Counted from the stretch's first letter, positions 1 to 5,519 are shown. The stretch: DNA of 6,700 nt from J088 sp003695505 [NCBI: Candidatus Dadabacteria bacterium] (GCA_003695505.1 RFIY01000070.1:1-6700), one strand, 5' to 3'. Numbers and translations are program-made. The notes: generated from the letters alone by a model not told the origin.

Positions 1-342
1 AGGGGACCTGCTGTCGCGGTTCGGCATCGGAATCAGCGCAGCAACGCGAGCGCCCTTTGGCGCGGCACCGGAACCGGTAGAGCCCGGATGCACGACCGGC
101 GCCGGCACGACCCAGACGACAGAATCGTCGCTGGTCTTCACCTGGCGGACATTCTGCGTGCCTGCCTTGACAACGACCCAGGTGCCGTTCAGTAGCGTCC
201 CGGGCTCAATTACTGACTGTTCGCGTGTCTCGACTGGCACATCGCCCACCGTGGCCGTCACTGCCGAAGCGTCGGGACTCGCGGTCACCGGGGCCGGGAC
301 GACGACAGCCAGAAACAGGATTGTTGTCAGCGTGTACCGCAT
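1..342 (-). CDS. Secreted protein of unknown function (partial, 3' end beyond window)
   Basis: The gene reads leftward from an ATG at 342 and stays open to base 1, giving 114 codons with no stop, so the C-terminus is missing. Residues 1-21 form a typical Sec signal peptide: M-R-Y-T start, hydrophobic core (ILFLAVVV), then a Val-Thr-Ala cleavage site before SPDASA. The exported part is rich in Val, Pro and small residues, with a WVVVKAG segment near residue 55 and VVWVVPAP near residue 75. A GGAGG-type ribosome site lies about ten bases before the ATG. I do not recognise the family and no catalytic motif is visible. It is transcribed divergently from the response-regulator cluster. The call that this is a real exported protein rests on the signal peptide, the ribosome site and codon use. 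Confidence 0.6.
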   Translation of the reverse strand, partial: MRYTLTTILFLAVVVPAPVTASPDASAVTATVGDVPVETREQSVIEPGTLLNGTWVVVKAGTQNVRQVKTSDDSVVWVVPAPVVHPGSTGSGAAPKGARVAALIPMPNRDSRSP

Positions 343-431
343 AAGAGGGGCCTCCCTGGCCTTATTGTCGATATCGCCCACAACTGACGAACGTTAAGCC
401 TGTGGACATGTATCGAAATGAGCCACATCGG

Positions 432-448
432 CTGGCATCCAGCTTGCT
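432..448 (+). promoter_or_regulatory. Candidate sigma-54 (-24/-12) promoter of the receiver/amidase cluster
   Basis: The bases CTGGCATCCAGCTTGCT match the RpoN consensus YTGGCACGRNNNTTGCW at every strongly conserved position. The GG (434-435) and GC (446-447) dinucleotides are separated by exactly ten bases, and only the weakly conserved positions 7-9 differ. Transcription would begin near 458-459, giving a 5' leader of about 23 bases that contains the AAAGGAG ribosome site (468-474) before the ATG at 482. No competing sigma-70 promoter of similar quality was seen in 343-481. The element also contains a small inverted repeat (GCTGG-CAT-CCAGC, 431-443). No enhancer-binding site could be identified, so the activator is unknown. 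Confidence 0.5.
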
Positions 449-481
449 TCAGACGCGCCAACACCCGAAAGGAGTCTTCCG

Positions 482-886
482 ATGCAAGAACCCCGCGCCA
501 CCATCCTTGTCGTCGACGACAACGAACAGCAACGTGCCCTGGCCCACCGTCTGCTGACGATGGCCGGTTTTCGCGTGCTGACCGCCAGCGATATCTGGAT
601 CGGCTCGCTCGTACGACAGGCCCGCCCGGACGTAATCCTGCTCGACGTGCAGCTTGCCGAGTTTCTCAGTGGCGCCGCGCTGGTACGGATTCTCAAGCGC
701 AGTCCCTGGAGCCGGTCATGTCGCACCCTGCTCTACAGCGCCCTCGACGAAGACGAGCTGCGCCGAATCGCCGATCAGTCAGGCGCCGATGGCTATATTT
801 GCAAGACGAAGGGACCGCGGCACATGCTCGAAACGATCCAGGCGGCCCTCCGGGATCAGGAGCAACCGCAGGCGGCTGTTGCCTGA
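482..886 (+). CDS. Single-domain response regulator (CheY-like receiver)
   Basis: This 134-residue protein is a receiver domain with no output domain. The acidic pocket is Asp12-Asp13 (ILVVDDNE), the phospho-acceptor is Asp55 (VILLDVQL), the switch Ser/Thr is Ser86 (LLYSALD), the aromatic switch position is Tyr105 and the conserved lysine is Lys108 (GYICKTKG). The length is that of stand-alone CheY/Spo0F-type regulators, which act in the cytoplasm by binding a partner when phosphorylated. The last dozen residues (DQEQPQAAVA) are a short tail. The ATG has a strong AAAGGAG site seven bases upstream. No histidine kinase lies in the window, so the partner is unknown. The omega-amidase starts 33 bases downstream on the same strand, so co-transcription is likely. 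The family call is firm; the pathway is not. Confidence 0.9.
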   Translation: MQEPRATILVVDDNEQQRALAHRLLTMAGFRVLTASDIWIGSLVRQARPDVILLDVQLAEFLSGAALVRILKRSPWSRSCRTLLYSALDEDELRRIADQSGADGYICKTKGPRHMLETIQAALRDQEQPQAAVA

Positions 887-920
887 CAGACGGGCGGGAC
901 TGCCCGCTACAATGTAGCGG
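883..920 (+). promoter_or_regulatory. Possible internal promoter and alternative hairpins at the amidase start
   Basis: The gap before the amidase has no convincing Shine-Dalgarno sequence. Instead there is a -35-like CTGACA (883-888, overlapping the receiver stop) and a -10-like TACAAT (908-913) with a long 19-base spacer. The -10 ends six bases before the GTG, so the predicted +1 falls on the initiation codon, as in leaderless mRNAs. The same bases form a perfect 7-bp stem with a three-base loop, CCGCTAC-AAT-GTAGCGG (904-920), ending in the first base of GTG. An overlapping CGGGC/GCCCG stem (891-906) would exclude it. Either reading is tentative. Confidence 0.3.
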
Positions 921-1702
921 TGAGACTCGCCCTCTGTCAGACCAGCCCCGACCCGCAGCCGCACGCCGCCGCAGACGATGCCCTCGCCCGCATCGCCAGG
1001 GCCGCCGCTCATGGCGCGGTGCTGGCCGTACTGCCGGAAGTCTGGACACGTTCATTTGGCGATTCGTTTGATCCCGACACCGTGCGTTCAGAATCGGTCT
1101 CGATCCTCGAACGCTGGCAGGCCGCCTGCGCCGAAATTGGCATCGCGGCCTATGGCAGTCTGCCCTGGACGAACGGCACGGCGTTCACAAATCGTGCGTT
1201 TCTGATCGATGCCACTGGCGTCGTCGCCGCCCACTATGACAAACTCCACCTGTTCCGCCTGCTCGGCGAACACGAACGCTTTCAACCCGGCAAAGAGATC
1301 GCGGTCACGCCCATTGGGCCGTTTTCAGCCGGACTGTCGATCTGCTACGATCTGCGTTTCCCGGAGCTCTATCGCGCGCAGGTCGATGCGGGCGCCGATC
1401 TGTTGCTGATCTGCGCGCAATGGCCCGCGGCGCGCGCCGCGCACTGGCGCGCACTCGCGATCGCTCGCGCGATCGAAAACCAGTGCTGGGTCGTCGCCGT
1501 CAACCGCTGTGGACGCGCTACTGGTCCGCGGGGGCTCGAGTACCACGGCGGCAGCCTCGTCGTCGATCCGTGGGGCGACGTGATCGCCGAACTGGACGAC
1601 CGACCACAAACGGCACCCGTAGACATCGACATCGACCGCGTTGTGGATATTCGCACAAGCCACCCGTTTCTCGCGGACCGGCGGCGGGATCTGCTGCCAT
1701 GA
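920..1702 (+). CDS. Carbon-nitrogen hydrolase, omega-amidase (YafV/Nit2) type
   Basis: This 260-residue protein is a complete member of the nitrilase (carbon-nitrogen hydrolase) superfamily. The catalytic triad is Glu40 (VLPEVW), Lys108 (HYDKLHLF) and the nucleophile Cys142 (SICYDLRFPEL); the extra conserved glutamate region follows at GEHE (116-119). The segments YDK-HLFR, CYDLRFP, a WPA-R-HW stretch (168-176), ARAIENQ (182-188) and VDPWGD (215-220) resemble E. coli YafV and Nit2. Those cytoplasmic omega-amidases hydrolyse 2-oxoglutaramate or 2-oxosuccinamate to the 2-oxo acid plus ammonia, removing products of glutamine and methionine-salvage transamination. The GTG start at 920 places the first beta-strand (MRLALCQTSP) exactly where the family begins. 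The downstream gene overlaps by four bases (ATGA), implying translational coupling. The superfamily call is firm; the substrate is inferred by resemblance. Confidence 0.88.
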   Translation: MRLALCQTSPDPQPHAAADDALARIARAAAHGAVLAVLPEVWTRSFGDSFDPDTVRSESVSILERWQAACAEIGIAAYGSLPWTNGTAFTNRAFLIDATGVVAAHYDKLHLFRLLGEHERFQPGKEIAVTPIGPFSAGLSICYDLRFPELYRAQVDAGADLLLICAQWPAARAAHWRALAIARAIENQCWVVAVNRCGRATGPRGLEYHGGSLVVDPWGDVIAELDDRPQTAPVDIDIDRVVDIRTSHPFLADRRRDLLP

Positions 1703-1953
1703 GCACAGGTCGCGAAGATCTCCCGGAGATTCCCGAGCGCATGCTCAGCCTGCGCAATGGCATCGATCACCCCGACATCTGGATTGCCTGCGACGGGATC
1801 GTCTACGACGTCACGAACAGTCGCCTCTGGAAAAAGGGTCGCCATTACGAGCACTGGGCCGGTCAGGCACTCGACGACGAGCTGCCGGACGCCCCGCACG
1901 ACCGTGAAGTCTTCGCAAACCTGCCCGTTGTCGGGCGGCTGGTCCAGATGTGA
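1699..1953 (+). CDS. Small cytochrome-b5-like heme/steroid-binding-type protein
   Basis: The 84-residue product matches the short bacterial cytochrome-b5-like group ('predicted heme/steroid binding protein'). Its core runs W-I-A-C-D-G-I-V-Y-D-V-T-N-S (residues 28-41), then LWKKGRHYEHWAGQ (44-57), DDELPDAPHD (59-68) and a final NLPVVGRL. The DG-VYDVT strand and the WAG-L-APH spacing are typical of the fold. The classical HPGG heme motif is absent. His49, His52 and His67 are candidate ligands, so heme binding is possible but not shown. There is no signal peptide or membrane segment, which points to the cytoplasm. The start overlaps the amidase stop (ATGA), and CCCGGAG-like purines in the amidase end provide little ribosome binding, so coupled translation is likely. 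A longer in-frame reading extends upstream inside the amidase gene but lacks a plausible start. Confidence 0.75.
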   Translation: MSTGREDLPEIPERMLSLRNGIDHPDIWIACDGIVYDVTNSRLWKKGRHYEHWAGQALDDELPDAPHDREVFANLPVVGRLVQM

Positions 1954-2018
1954 CTCACGCACGGAGAAATACGATTCCCGGGAACCAGACAACACCCACC
2001 GTGGTCAGAACCCAATGA

Positions 2019-2086
2019 AACGCTCCGGATGCGACGTCCTCCTGCCTTCCGAACACGCCTCCACCTCAAACGCATCCGGAGCCGTT
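2019..2086 (+). other. Long stem with C/U-rich loop carrying two anti-Shine-Dalgarno motifs
   Basis: GCTCCGGATGCG (2022-2033) and CGCATCCGGAGC (2071-2082) are a perfect 12-bp inverted repeat. Three further pairs (AAC 2019-2021 with GTT 2084-2086) form if C2083 is bulged. The 37-base loop is pyrimidine-rich with only four G residues, and carries CCTCCT (2038-2043), CCTTCC (2045-2050) and CCTCC (2058-2062), the first and last being complementary to Shine-Dalgarno sequences. A Rho-independent terminator follows after three bases. No clear promoter was found in 1954-2018; the best is a TACGAT (1970-1975) without a -35. The element could be a 3'-UTR-derived small RNA or only a structured 3' end of the cluster mRNA. 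Confidence 0.4.
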
Positions 2087-2089
2087 GCC

Positions 2090-2124
2090 AAAGCCCGGTC
2101 CTGACGGACCGGGCTTTGTTTTGT
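2090..2124 (+). terminator. Rho-independent terminator after the receiver-amidase-b5 cluster
   Basis: AAAGCCCGGTCC (2090-2101) and GGACCGGGCTTT (2106-2117) form a perfect 12-bp stem closed by the tetraloop TGAC, followed by GTTTTGTT. This is a textbook intrinsic terminator for rightward transcription. Read leftward, the stem is followed only by the TTT of its own base and then GGC, so it would end the converging gene (stop at 2144) less well, though some bidirectional use is possible. Confidence 0.9.
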
Positions 2125-2143
2125 TCCGGAATGGCGATCTTCG

Positions 2144-3016
2144 CTATGCCGTCGCAGGCCGCCAGTCGTTGGGCAATCCCGGCCGCGTCCGCAAGAAAAA
2201 CGGATCAAACAGGTATCTGGAGTACGAGCCGTCCCGGATTGCTCGAATCAACTCCGCCGCGTCAAACACCGAAGTATCCAGCGAATACGCCAGCAACACA
2301 TCGGGCGGCACGACCTTGCGCGGCATTTCGCGCAAAAGCTCAAACGCGCGCTCCGTGTTGCCCTCGATATGTTCCAGCTCGGCCGTCAGCCACCACCACG
2401 CGGCAATGCGGGACTTTTCACCTTCATACTGCGCGAGAATGTCGCGGGCTTTCTGCATATTGCCAACACTGGCTGGAAATGCCGGCGCCTTGTAGTAGAT
2501 TTTCGCCCGTGACAGGGCGATGATGCCACGGTAGTAGGGTCGGCCCAGCTCCTCGGCCTCGGCGAGCTGATCCAGCATCGCCGGCAACATGTGCGCCGCC
2601 TCGAGCAATCCCAGCGTCGCGACCTTGGCGCCGAGCATGATCGCCTGCCAGACGCGTCCACCGGGGGCCGGATTCGAACGCTGGATGTATTGCTCCGCGG
2701 CGCGATCAGCGATTTTCGTAATCTTCAGGCGCGTCTCGCGATTCGGTGCAGAGCGCCACCACGCAAAGGAATAGATCAACGCCCACTCCGCGTATTCGGG
2801 ACGACCCGTTTGCTGGTATGCCTTCCACAAGCTCGCAAACGCCCGCGCCGTGCGCGGCGTATCGAAAAACACAGACCGCCGTTCCATATAGAGACTGGCC
2901 GGTGCAAAGGGATCCAGTGCATCGAGGTCACCCGCGTGTGCGACGGTCGACCATGTCGGCGTCAGGCAGGCGGTCGTCGCGAGCGAAGTCTGTATCAGGT
3001 GGCGGCGCGTCCACAT
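2144..3016 (-). CDS. Exported helical-repeat protein resembling TRAP-transporter T-component (TatT)
   Basis: The 290-residue product begins with a twin-arginine-type signal (TRRHLIQ, residues 3-9), a modest hydrophobic stretch and an AHA-G cleavage site after residue 28, so export to the periplasm, probably folded, is predicted. The rest is almost all helical and TPR/SEL-like: paired helices around residues 54-112, 120-155, 158-196 (GIIALSRAKIYYKAPAFP), 200-232 and 239-265. The spacing W-x(6)-G, a leucine-rich helix, a tyrosine-rich helix ending in K-A-P-A-F-P and then a KARD helix, together with the total length, resembles TatT proteins that work with TRAP transporters. No TRAP subunits lie in the window, so this is a resemblance, not an assignment. 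Cys17 sits in a poor lipobox (TTAC). AGGA and AGGAG lie 4 and 12 bases before the ATG. Confidence 0.55.
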   Translation of the reverse strand: MWTRRHLIQTSLATTACLTPTWSTVAHAGDLDALDPFAPASLYMERRSVFFDTPRTARAFASLWKAYQQTGRPEYAEWALIYSFAWWRSAPNRETRLKITKIADRAAEQYIQRSNPAPGGRVWQAIMLGAKVATLGLLEAAHMLPAMLDQLAEAEELGRPYYRGIIALSRAKIYYKAPAFPASVGNMQKARDILAQYEGEKSRIAAWWWLTAELEHIEGNTERAFELLREMPRKVVPPDVLLAYSLDTSVFDAAELIRAIRDGSYSRYLFDPFFLRTRPGLPNDWRPATA

Positions 3017-3061
3017 GTCGTCCTGTACTCCTGCATCGTCTCGTGTCCCGCCCCGGCTATA

Positions 3062-3089
3062 AGTCTAGTCGATCACGACGATTTGTCAA
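3062..3089 (-). promoter_or_regulatory. Sigma-70-type promoter for the TatT-like gene
   Basis: On the minus strand a perfect TTGACA (3089-3084) is followed after 16 bases by TAGACT (3067-3062, four of six to TATAAT). Transcription would start near 3055, giving a leader of about 40 bases before the ATG at 3016. The promoter lies entirely between the stop of the lipoprotein gene (3105) and the TatT-like gene, so the latter can be expressed on its own as well as by read-through. Confidence 0.55.
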
Positions 3090-3104
3090 CCGCCCGTTCG
3101 AGGA

Positions 3105-4997
3105 TCAATCCGACCGGGAGGGCGCATCGCTGACACGAACAAGTCCCTGATAAATCCCCATCCAGGCCGCGCCACGAAACAGCGTCACCGGACCTTGCAG
3201 ATTGTTATATCCGCGTCCCGTACCAACGAGGGCGCGCCAGACCGTATCACCCGAATCGAAGTCGATTGCCGTCAGATACCAGGCCTGCGCGTCGGCATCC
3301 GTATAGACCGGCTCCTTCGTATATGCGTACACGAGTCCGTTTCGCGTCGACAGCTTCAGCACACCACCGACCGACTCCCCGTTTTTCCAGACGCGTTCAC
3401 AGCGTACCCCGGCATCGTCCTCAACCAGGTCGACGCGCCAGACGCCATCCGCGAAACGTGAACCGGGATAGCGACCGGGCTTTGGTGCCGGTGGTCTCTT
3501 GCGCCGCGCCTCGGCCACCATCATCGTCGATGGCTTGGCCGCGGTCATGATGGGAATATCGTACAACTGGTCAGGGATGCCGCCACCATCCCAACGATCG
3601 ATGCGGCGCTCGAAGCGCTCGTAACGCCGCTCGTAACGCCGCTTGCCGGTCTCCTGCCATTTTTCCCACGCCGCGGTGCTCAGGTCGCTGAGCCGCCGCA
3701 GCCGCATTTCGGAGCGGTACTCGCGATCCGCGAACAGCCAGTTCGGTGCCGCGCTGCCGTAGCTGTTGTTGGTCAGAATCGAGACGTGGGTCGTCCCGTC
3801 GGTCGTTGGCTGCTCGATCACGACCATGGAATCTTCTGAATAGCTTTCACCCGAAATGAACAACGGATAACGACAGACCGTTTCCCCGTTCGACCGCCGG
3901 ACCGCATTCATTCGAATCCGGCCGTCGGCGTTGTCGGCGAAGATCACAAACCCGCGCTCCGGGCTGCCGACCAGTGATGGCGTTGTCCCCGACCCCTGGT
4001 TCACTGCGCCCCCCTTGCGTGAGGTGCCGCGATCATATTCGGTGCGGAACCGCCATGCCGGTACGCCGTCGGCATCGCGTGTCAGCGAATAGATCGCGTG
4101 ATCGGACAGGACGTACGGCCCCTCCGGTCCCACCACAAACGCATTCTGAATCTGTTCTACCACCTCGTCCGGTTCATCGGCGTCATGCAGCCGACGCATG
4201 CGCACCCACCCGGAGCCTCGGTCCACGACCCCGACGATGCCGGTGCGCGTCGTGAACCAGATATCGCCATTGTAATCCGGCTGCGCCACGGTAATCGGTG
4301 TCCGCGGCGGCAACGTTTCGATCGTTGCCGGATCGGCGATCGAGAAGGCGTCATCCCAGTCCGCCAGGTCGATCGTTCGTGCGATGCGCCAGTCGAATTC
4401 GCCATCGGTCTCGTCGAGAGCGTAAAAACGTAGTTCGCGGTTCGCGGTCGGAATCAACGGCTGGTCACCGACGCCAAGCGTGAAGTAGGAACCACCCGAC
4501 GTATCGACCATCAACTGGCCGGTCATCAGGCGTCGTAGCATGCCCTTGCGGCGTGGCACGCGTTTGCGATCGAGAATCTCCAGGGTCTCGGGATCGAACG
4601 CAACAATACTGGGCCGCAGAAAGGACATGCAGACCGACATTGCATGGCCGTGACTGTCGAACACGACGGTCGGGCACATGCCACCAACGCGGCCAAGGCG
4701 GCGCGATTGCACATGCAGACGTGCCGTCGTTGGGTCGGTCAGGCCCAATGGCCCCCACTCATCCTGTGCATCCGCCGCCGTCGACGTATTGTGCAGCGCG
4801 TTGATGCCCTGCGGCCCCATCCAGGGGTGCGGTGGAACCGCCACCGCGTTCACCGGCGACGTCACGGCGGCGGGTCCGCCAACCCAGGCGAATGGCAACG
4901 TCGCCTTCAGGGCCTTGCGGTCGTTCTTGATGGCCGTGCCGCAGCCAGCAAGCACCAGCGCGAGCAGCGCACCAGACAGCATGGTTCGATGTGTCAT
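3105..4997 (-). CDS. Lipoprotein with probable beta-propeller fold, function unknown
   Basis: The start is set at the ATG at 4997 because it has an AGGAG (5005-5009) seven bases upstream and opens directly into a lipoprotein signal (residues 1-19, lipobox LAGC with Cys19). The residue after the cysteine is Gly, which favours the outer membrane over the inner one. The 630-residue product has repeated beta-strand blades: VVFDSHGHAMSVC (111-123), SGGSYFTLG (167-175), NGDIWFTTRTGIVGVVD (243-259), PYVLSDHAIYSL (294-305), RGFVIFADNADGRI (348-361), THVSILTNNSYG (403-414), GLVYAYTKEP (554-563) and AWYLTAIDFDSGDTVW (572-587). The last resembles PQQ-like or WD-type propeller blades. No catalytic motif was recognised. 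A charged helical insert (about 430-473) with an RRYE repeat interrupts the propeller. Internal Cys108, 123, 375 and 533 could pair in the periplasm. Confidence 0.75.
   Translation of the reverse strand: MTHRTMLSGALLALVLAGCGTAIKNDRKALKATLPFAWVGGPAAVTSPVNAVAVPPHPWMGPQGINALHNTSTAADAQDEWGPLGLTDPTTARLHVQSRRLGRVGGMCPTVVFDSHGHAMSVCMSFLRPSIVAFDPETLEILDRKRVPRRKGMLRRLMTGQLMVDTSGGSYFTLGVGDQPLIPTANRELRFYALDETDGEFDWRIARTIDLADWDDAFSIADPATIETLPPRTPITVAQPDYNGDIWFTTRTGIVGVVDRGSGWVRMRRLHDADEPDEVVEQIQNAFVVGPEGPYVLSDHAIYSLTRDADGVPAWRFRTEYDRGTSRKGGAVNQGSGTTPSLVGSPERGFVIFADNADGRIRMNAVRRSNGETVCRYPLFISGESYSEDSMVVIEQPTTDGTTHVSILTNNSYGSAAPNWLFADREYRSEMRLRRLSDLSTAAWEKWQETGKRRYERRYERFERRIDRWDGGGIPDQLYDIPIMTAAKPSTMMVAEARRKRPPAPKPGRYPGSRFADGVWRVDLVEDDAGVRCERVWKNGESVGGVLKLSTRNGLVYAYTKEPVYTDADAQAWYLTAIDFDSGDTVWRALVGTGRGYNNLQGPVTLFRGAAWMGIYQGLVRVSDAPSRSD
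3616..3643 (-). repeat. 12-bp tandem repeat inside the lipoprotein gene
   Basis: On the coding strand CGGCGTTACGAG occurs twice in perfect tandem (3641-3630 and 3629-3618), and the period of 12 extends over 28 bases. A third, shortened unit (CGC-TTC-GAG) follows. The repeat keeps the reading frame and encodes Arg-Arg-Tyr-Glu twice, then Arg-Phe-Glu-Arg-Arg (residues 453-465). Unit gain or loss by slippage would change the helix by four residues without a frameshift. Confidence 0.8.
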
Positions 4998-5082
4998 CCG
5001 GGTTCTCCTGTCATCTCTTGCCCCGCCGCAGACGCACCGGGCATCGGTTGCGGCACCGCAGTCGCGCTGCAAACCGCCGCAC

Positions 5083-5105
5083 AGCATAACAAACCGGTTC
5101 CGGTT
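5083..5105 (-). promoter_or_regulatory. Tentative extended -10 promoter and CCGGTT repeat between divergent genes
   Basis: On the minus strand TGT-TATGCT (5091-5083) matches an extended -10 (TGn plus four of six), about 80 bases before the lipoprotein start; its -35 region (near 5106-5111) is poor. Immediately beside it lie AACCGGTT (5092-5099, an 8-bp palindrome) and a direct repeat CCGGTT-CCGGTT (5094-5105), which run into the -35 of the opposite promoter. The arrangement would let one regulator bound at the repeat affect both directions. Confidence 0.25.
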
Positions 5106-5133
5106 CGACATCCGACGGCTCCTTCTCTATCAT
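5105..5133 (+). promoter_or_regulatory. Sigma-70 promoter of the PilZ-barrel-transaldolase operon
   Basis: TCGACA (5105-5110, five of six to TTGACA) and TATCAT (5128-5133, five of six to TATAAT) are separated by the optimal 17 bases. Transcription would begin near 5140. This would leave almost no leader for the ATG at 5142 but a leader of about 35 bases for the ATG at 5175, which is why the shorter PilZ start is preferred. Confidence 0.6.
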
Positions 5134-5174
5134 GACCGGCAATGCTCCCCGGCTCTGATTCGGATGGTTCGGCC

Positions 5175-5519
5175 ATGGCTAAACGACGTTTCGAACGCAT
5201 CGACCGCAAGCTGCTGGTCAATTACGACCACTTCAATTTCGACAACCTGAAGGATGACGAAGGCCTGGCACGCACGCTCGACATGAGCGTAAGGGGTTTG
5301 CTGCTCCAGTTGCCCCGGCCGGTGGAGCCCGGTTCCACGCTCCGCCTGTCGCTGAGCCTCGGCGACGACGTGGTGGAAGCATTCGGAGAGGTTCGTCGCT
5401 GCGAGCAGGACGATGACGGTCTGTATGAAGCCGGCATCGAGCTTCGCTATGTACCCGAAAAATTCATTCGCACGGTGGAATCCTTTTTTGCTGACCAGGG
5501 AGACGGCGGGGCCGAATGA
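5175..5519 (+). CDS. PilZ-domain protein, cyclic-di-GMP receptor
   Basis: The 114-residue product (start MAKRRFERIDRK) is a single PilZ domain. It has both c-di-GMP-binding motifs: RxxxR (R-R-F-E-R at residues 4-8) at the N-terminus and D-M-S-V-R-G (DxSxxG, residues 36-41) at the start of the barrel. The remaining strands (GSTLRLSLSL, VVEAFGEVRRCE, YEAGIELRYV) complete the fold, ending in a short amphipathic helix (FIRTVESFFA). It is cytoplasmic and should change partner or conformation when c-di-GMP rises. An in-frame ATG at 5142 would add eleven residues, but it lies next to the predicted transcription start and its added codons look unlike the gene. Neither start has a strong ribosome site. 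The stop overlaps the next gene as ATGA. Confidence 0.88.
   Translation: MAKRRFERIDRKLLVNYDHFNFDNLKDDEGLARTLDMSVRGLLLQLPRPVEPGSTLRLSLSLGDDVVEAFGEVRRCEQDDDGLYEAGIELRYVPEKFIRTVESFFADQGDGGAE

Noticed and set aside
1457-1464. GCGATCGC as a HIP1-type highly iterated palindrome
   Set aside because: I noted one copy in the window, inside a GC-rich coding stretch; there is no iteration to support it.
1420-1698. Upstream in-frame extension of the b5-like gene inside the amidase
   Set aside because: The added Arg-rich sequence is an out-of-frame shadow of the amidase; the ATGA overlap and the b5 fold length both fit the 1699 start.
2022-2090. Integron attC site or mobile-element end formed by the long inverted repeat
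   Set aside because: The conserved attC end boxes (RYYYAAC / GTTRRRY) are not present in the right places, no integrase or transposase is nearby and there are no flanking direct repeats.
2015-2104. A 29-codon reading frame (MKRSGCDVLLPSEH...) running through the long stem and ending in the terminator loop
   Set aside because: No ribosome-binding site, no promoter, and its bases are better explained by the inverted repeat and terminator. A leader peptide is not excluded but nothing supports it.
2144-3150. Long open frames opposite or out of frame with the TatT-like, lipoprotein and amidase genes
   Set aside because: They are Arg/Pro-rich products typical of antisense frames in GC-rich DNA, with no motif, signal or ribosome site.
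5051-5065. Second sigma-54-like match (CGGCAC-N7-CGC) before the PilZ operon
   Set aside because: It keeps the GG-10-GC spacing but lacks the TT of the -12 box and the T of the -24 box, and a much better sigma-70 promoter lies downstream.
4998-5111. Upstream in-frame ATG at 5111 that would lengthen the lipoprotein by 38 residues
   Set aside because: The extension (MSNRNRFVML...) would bury the lipoprotein signal, has no ribosome site, and overlaps the promoter of the divergent PilZ gene.
5142-5174. Upstream ATG at 5142 as the PilZ start
   Set aside because: It lies within two or three bases of the predicted transcription start, has no ribosome site, and its eleven codons do not resemble the gene or the PilZ N-terminus. 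It is kept as an alternative only.
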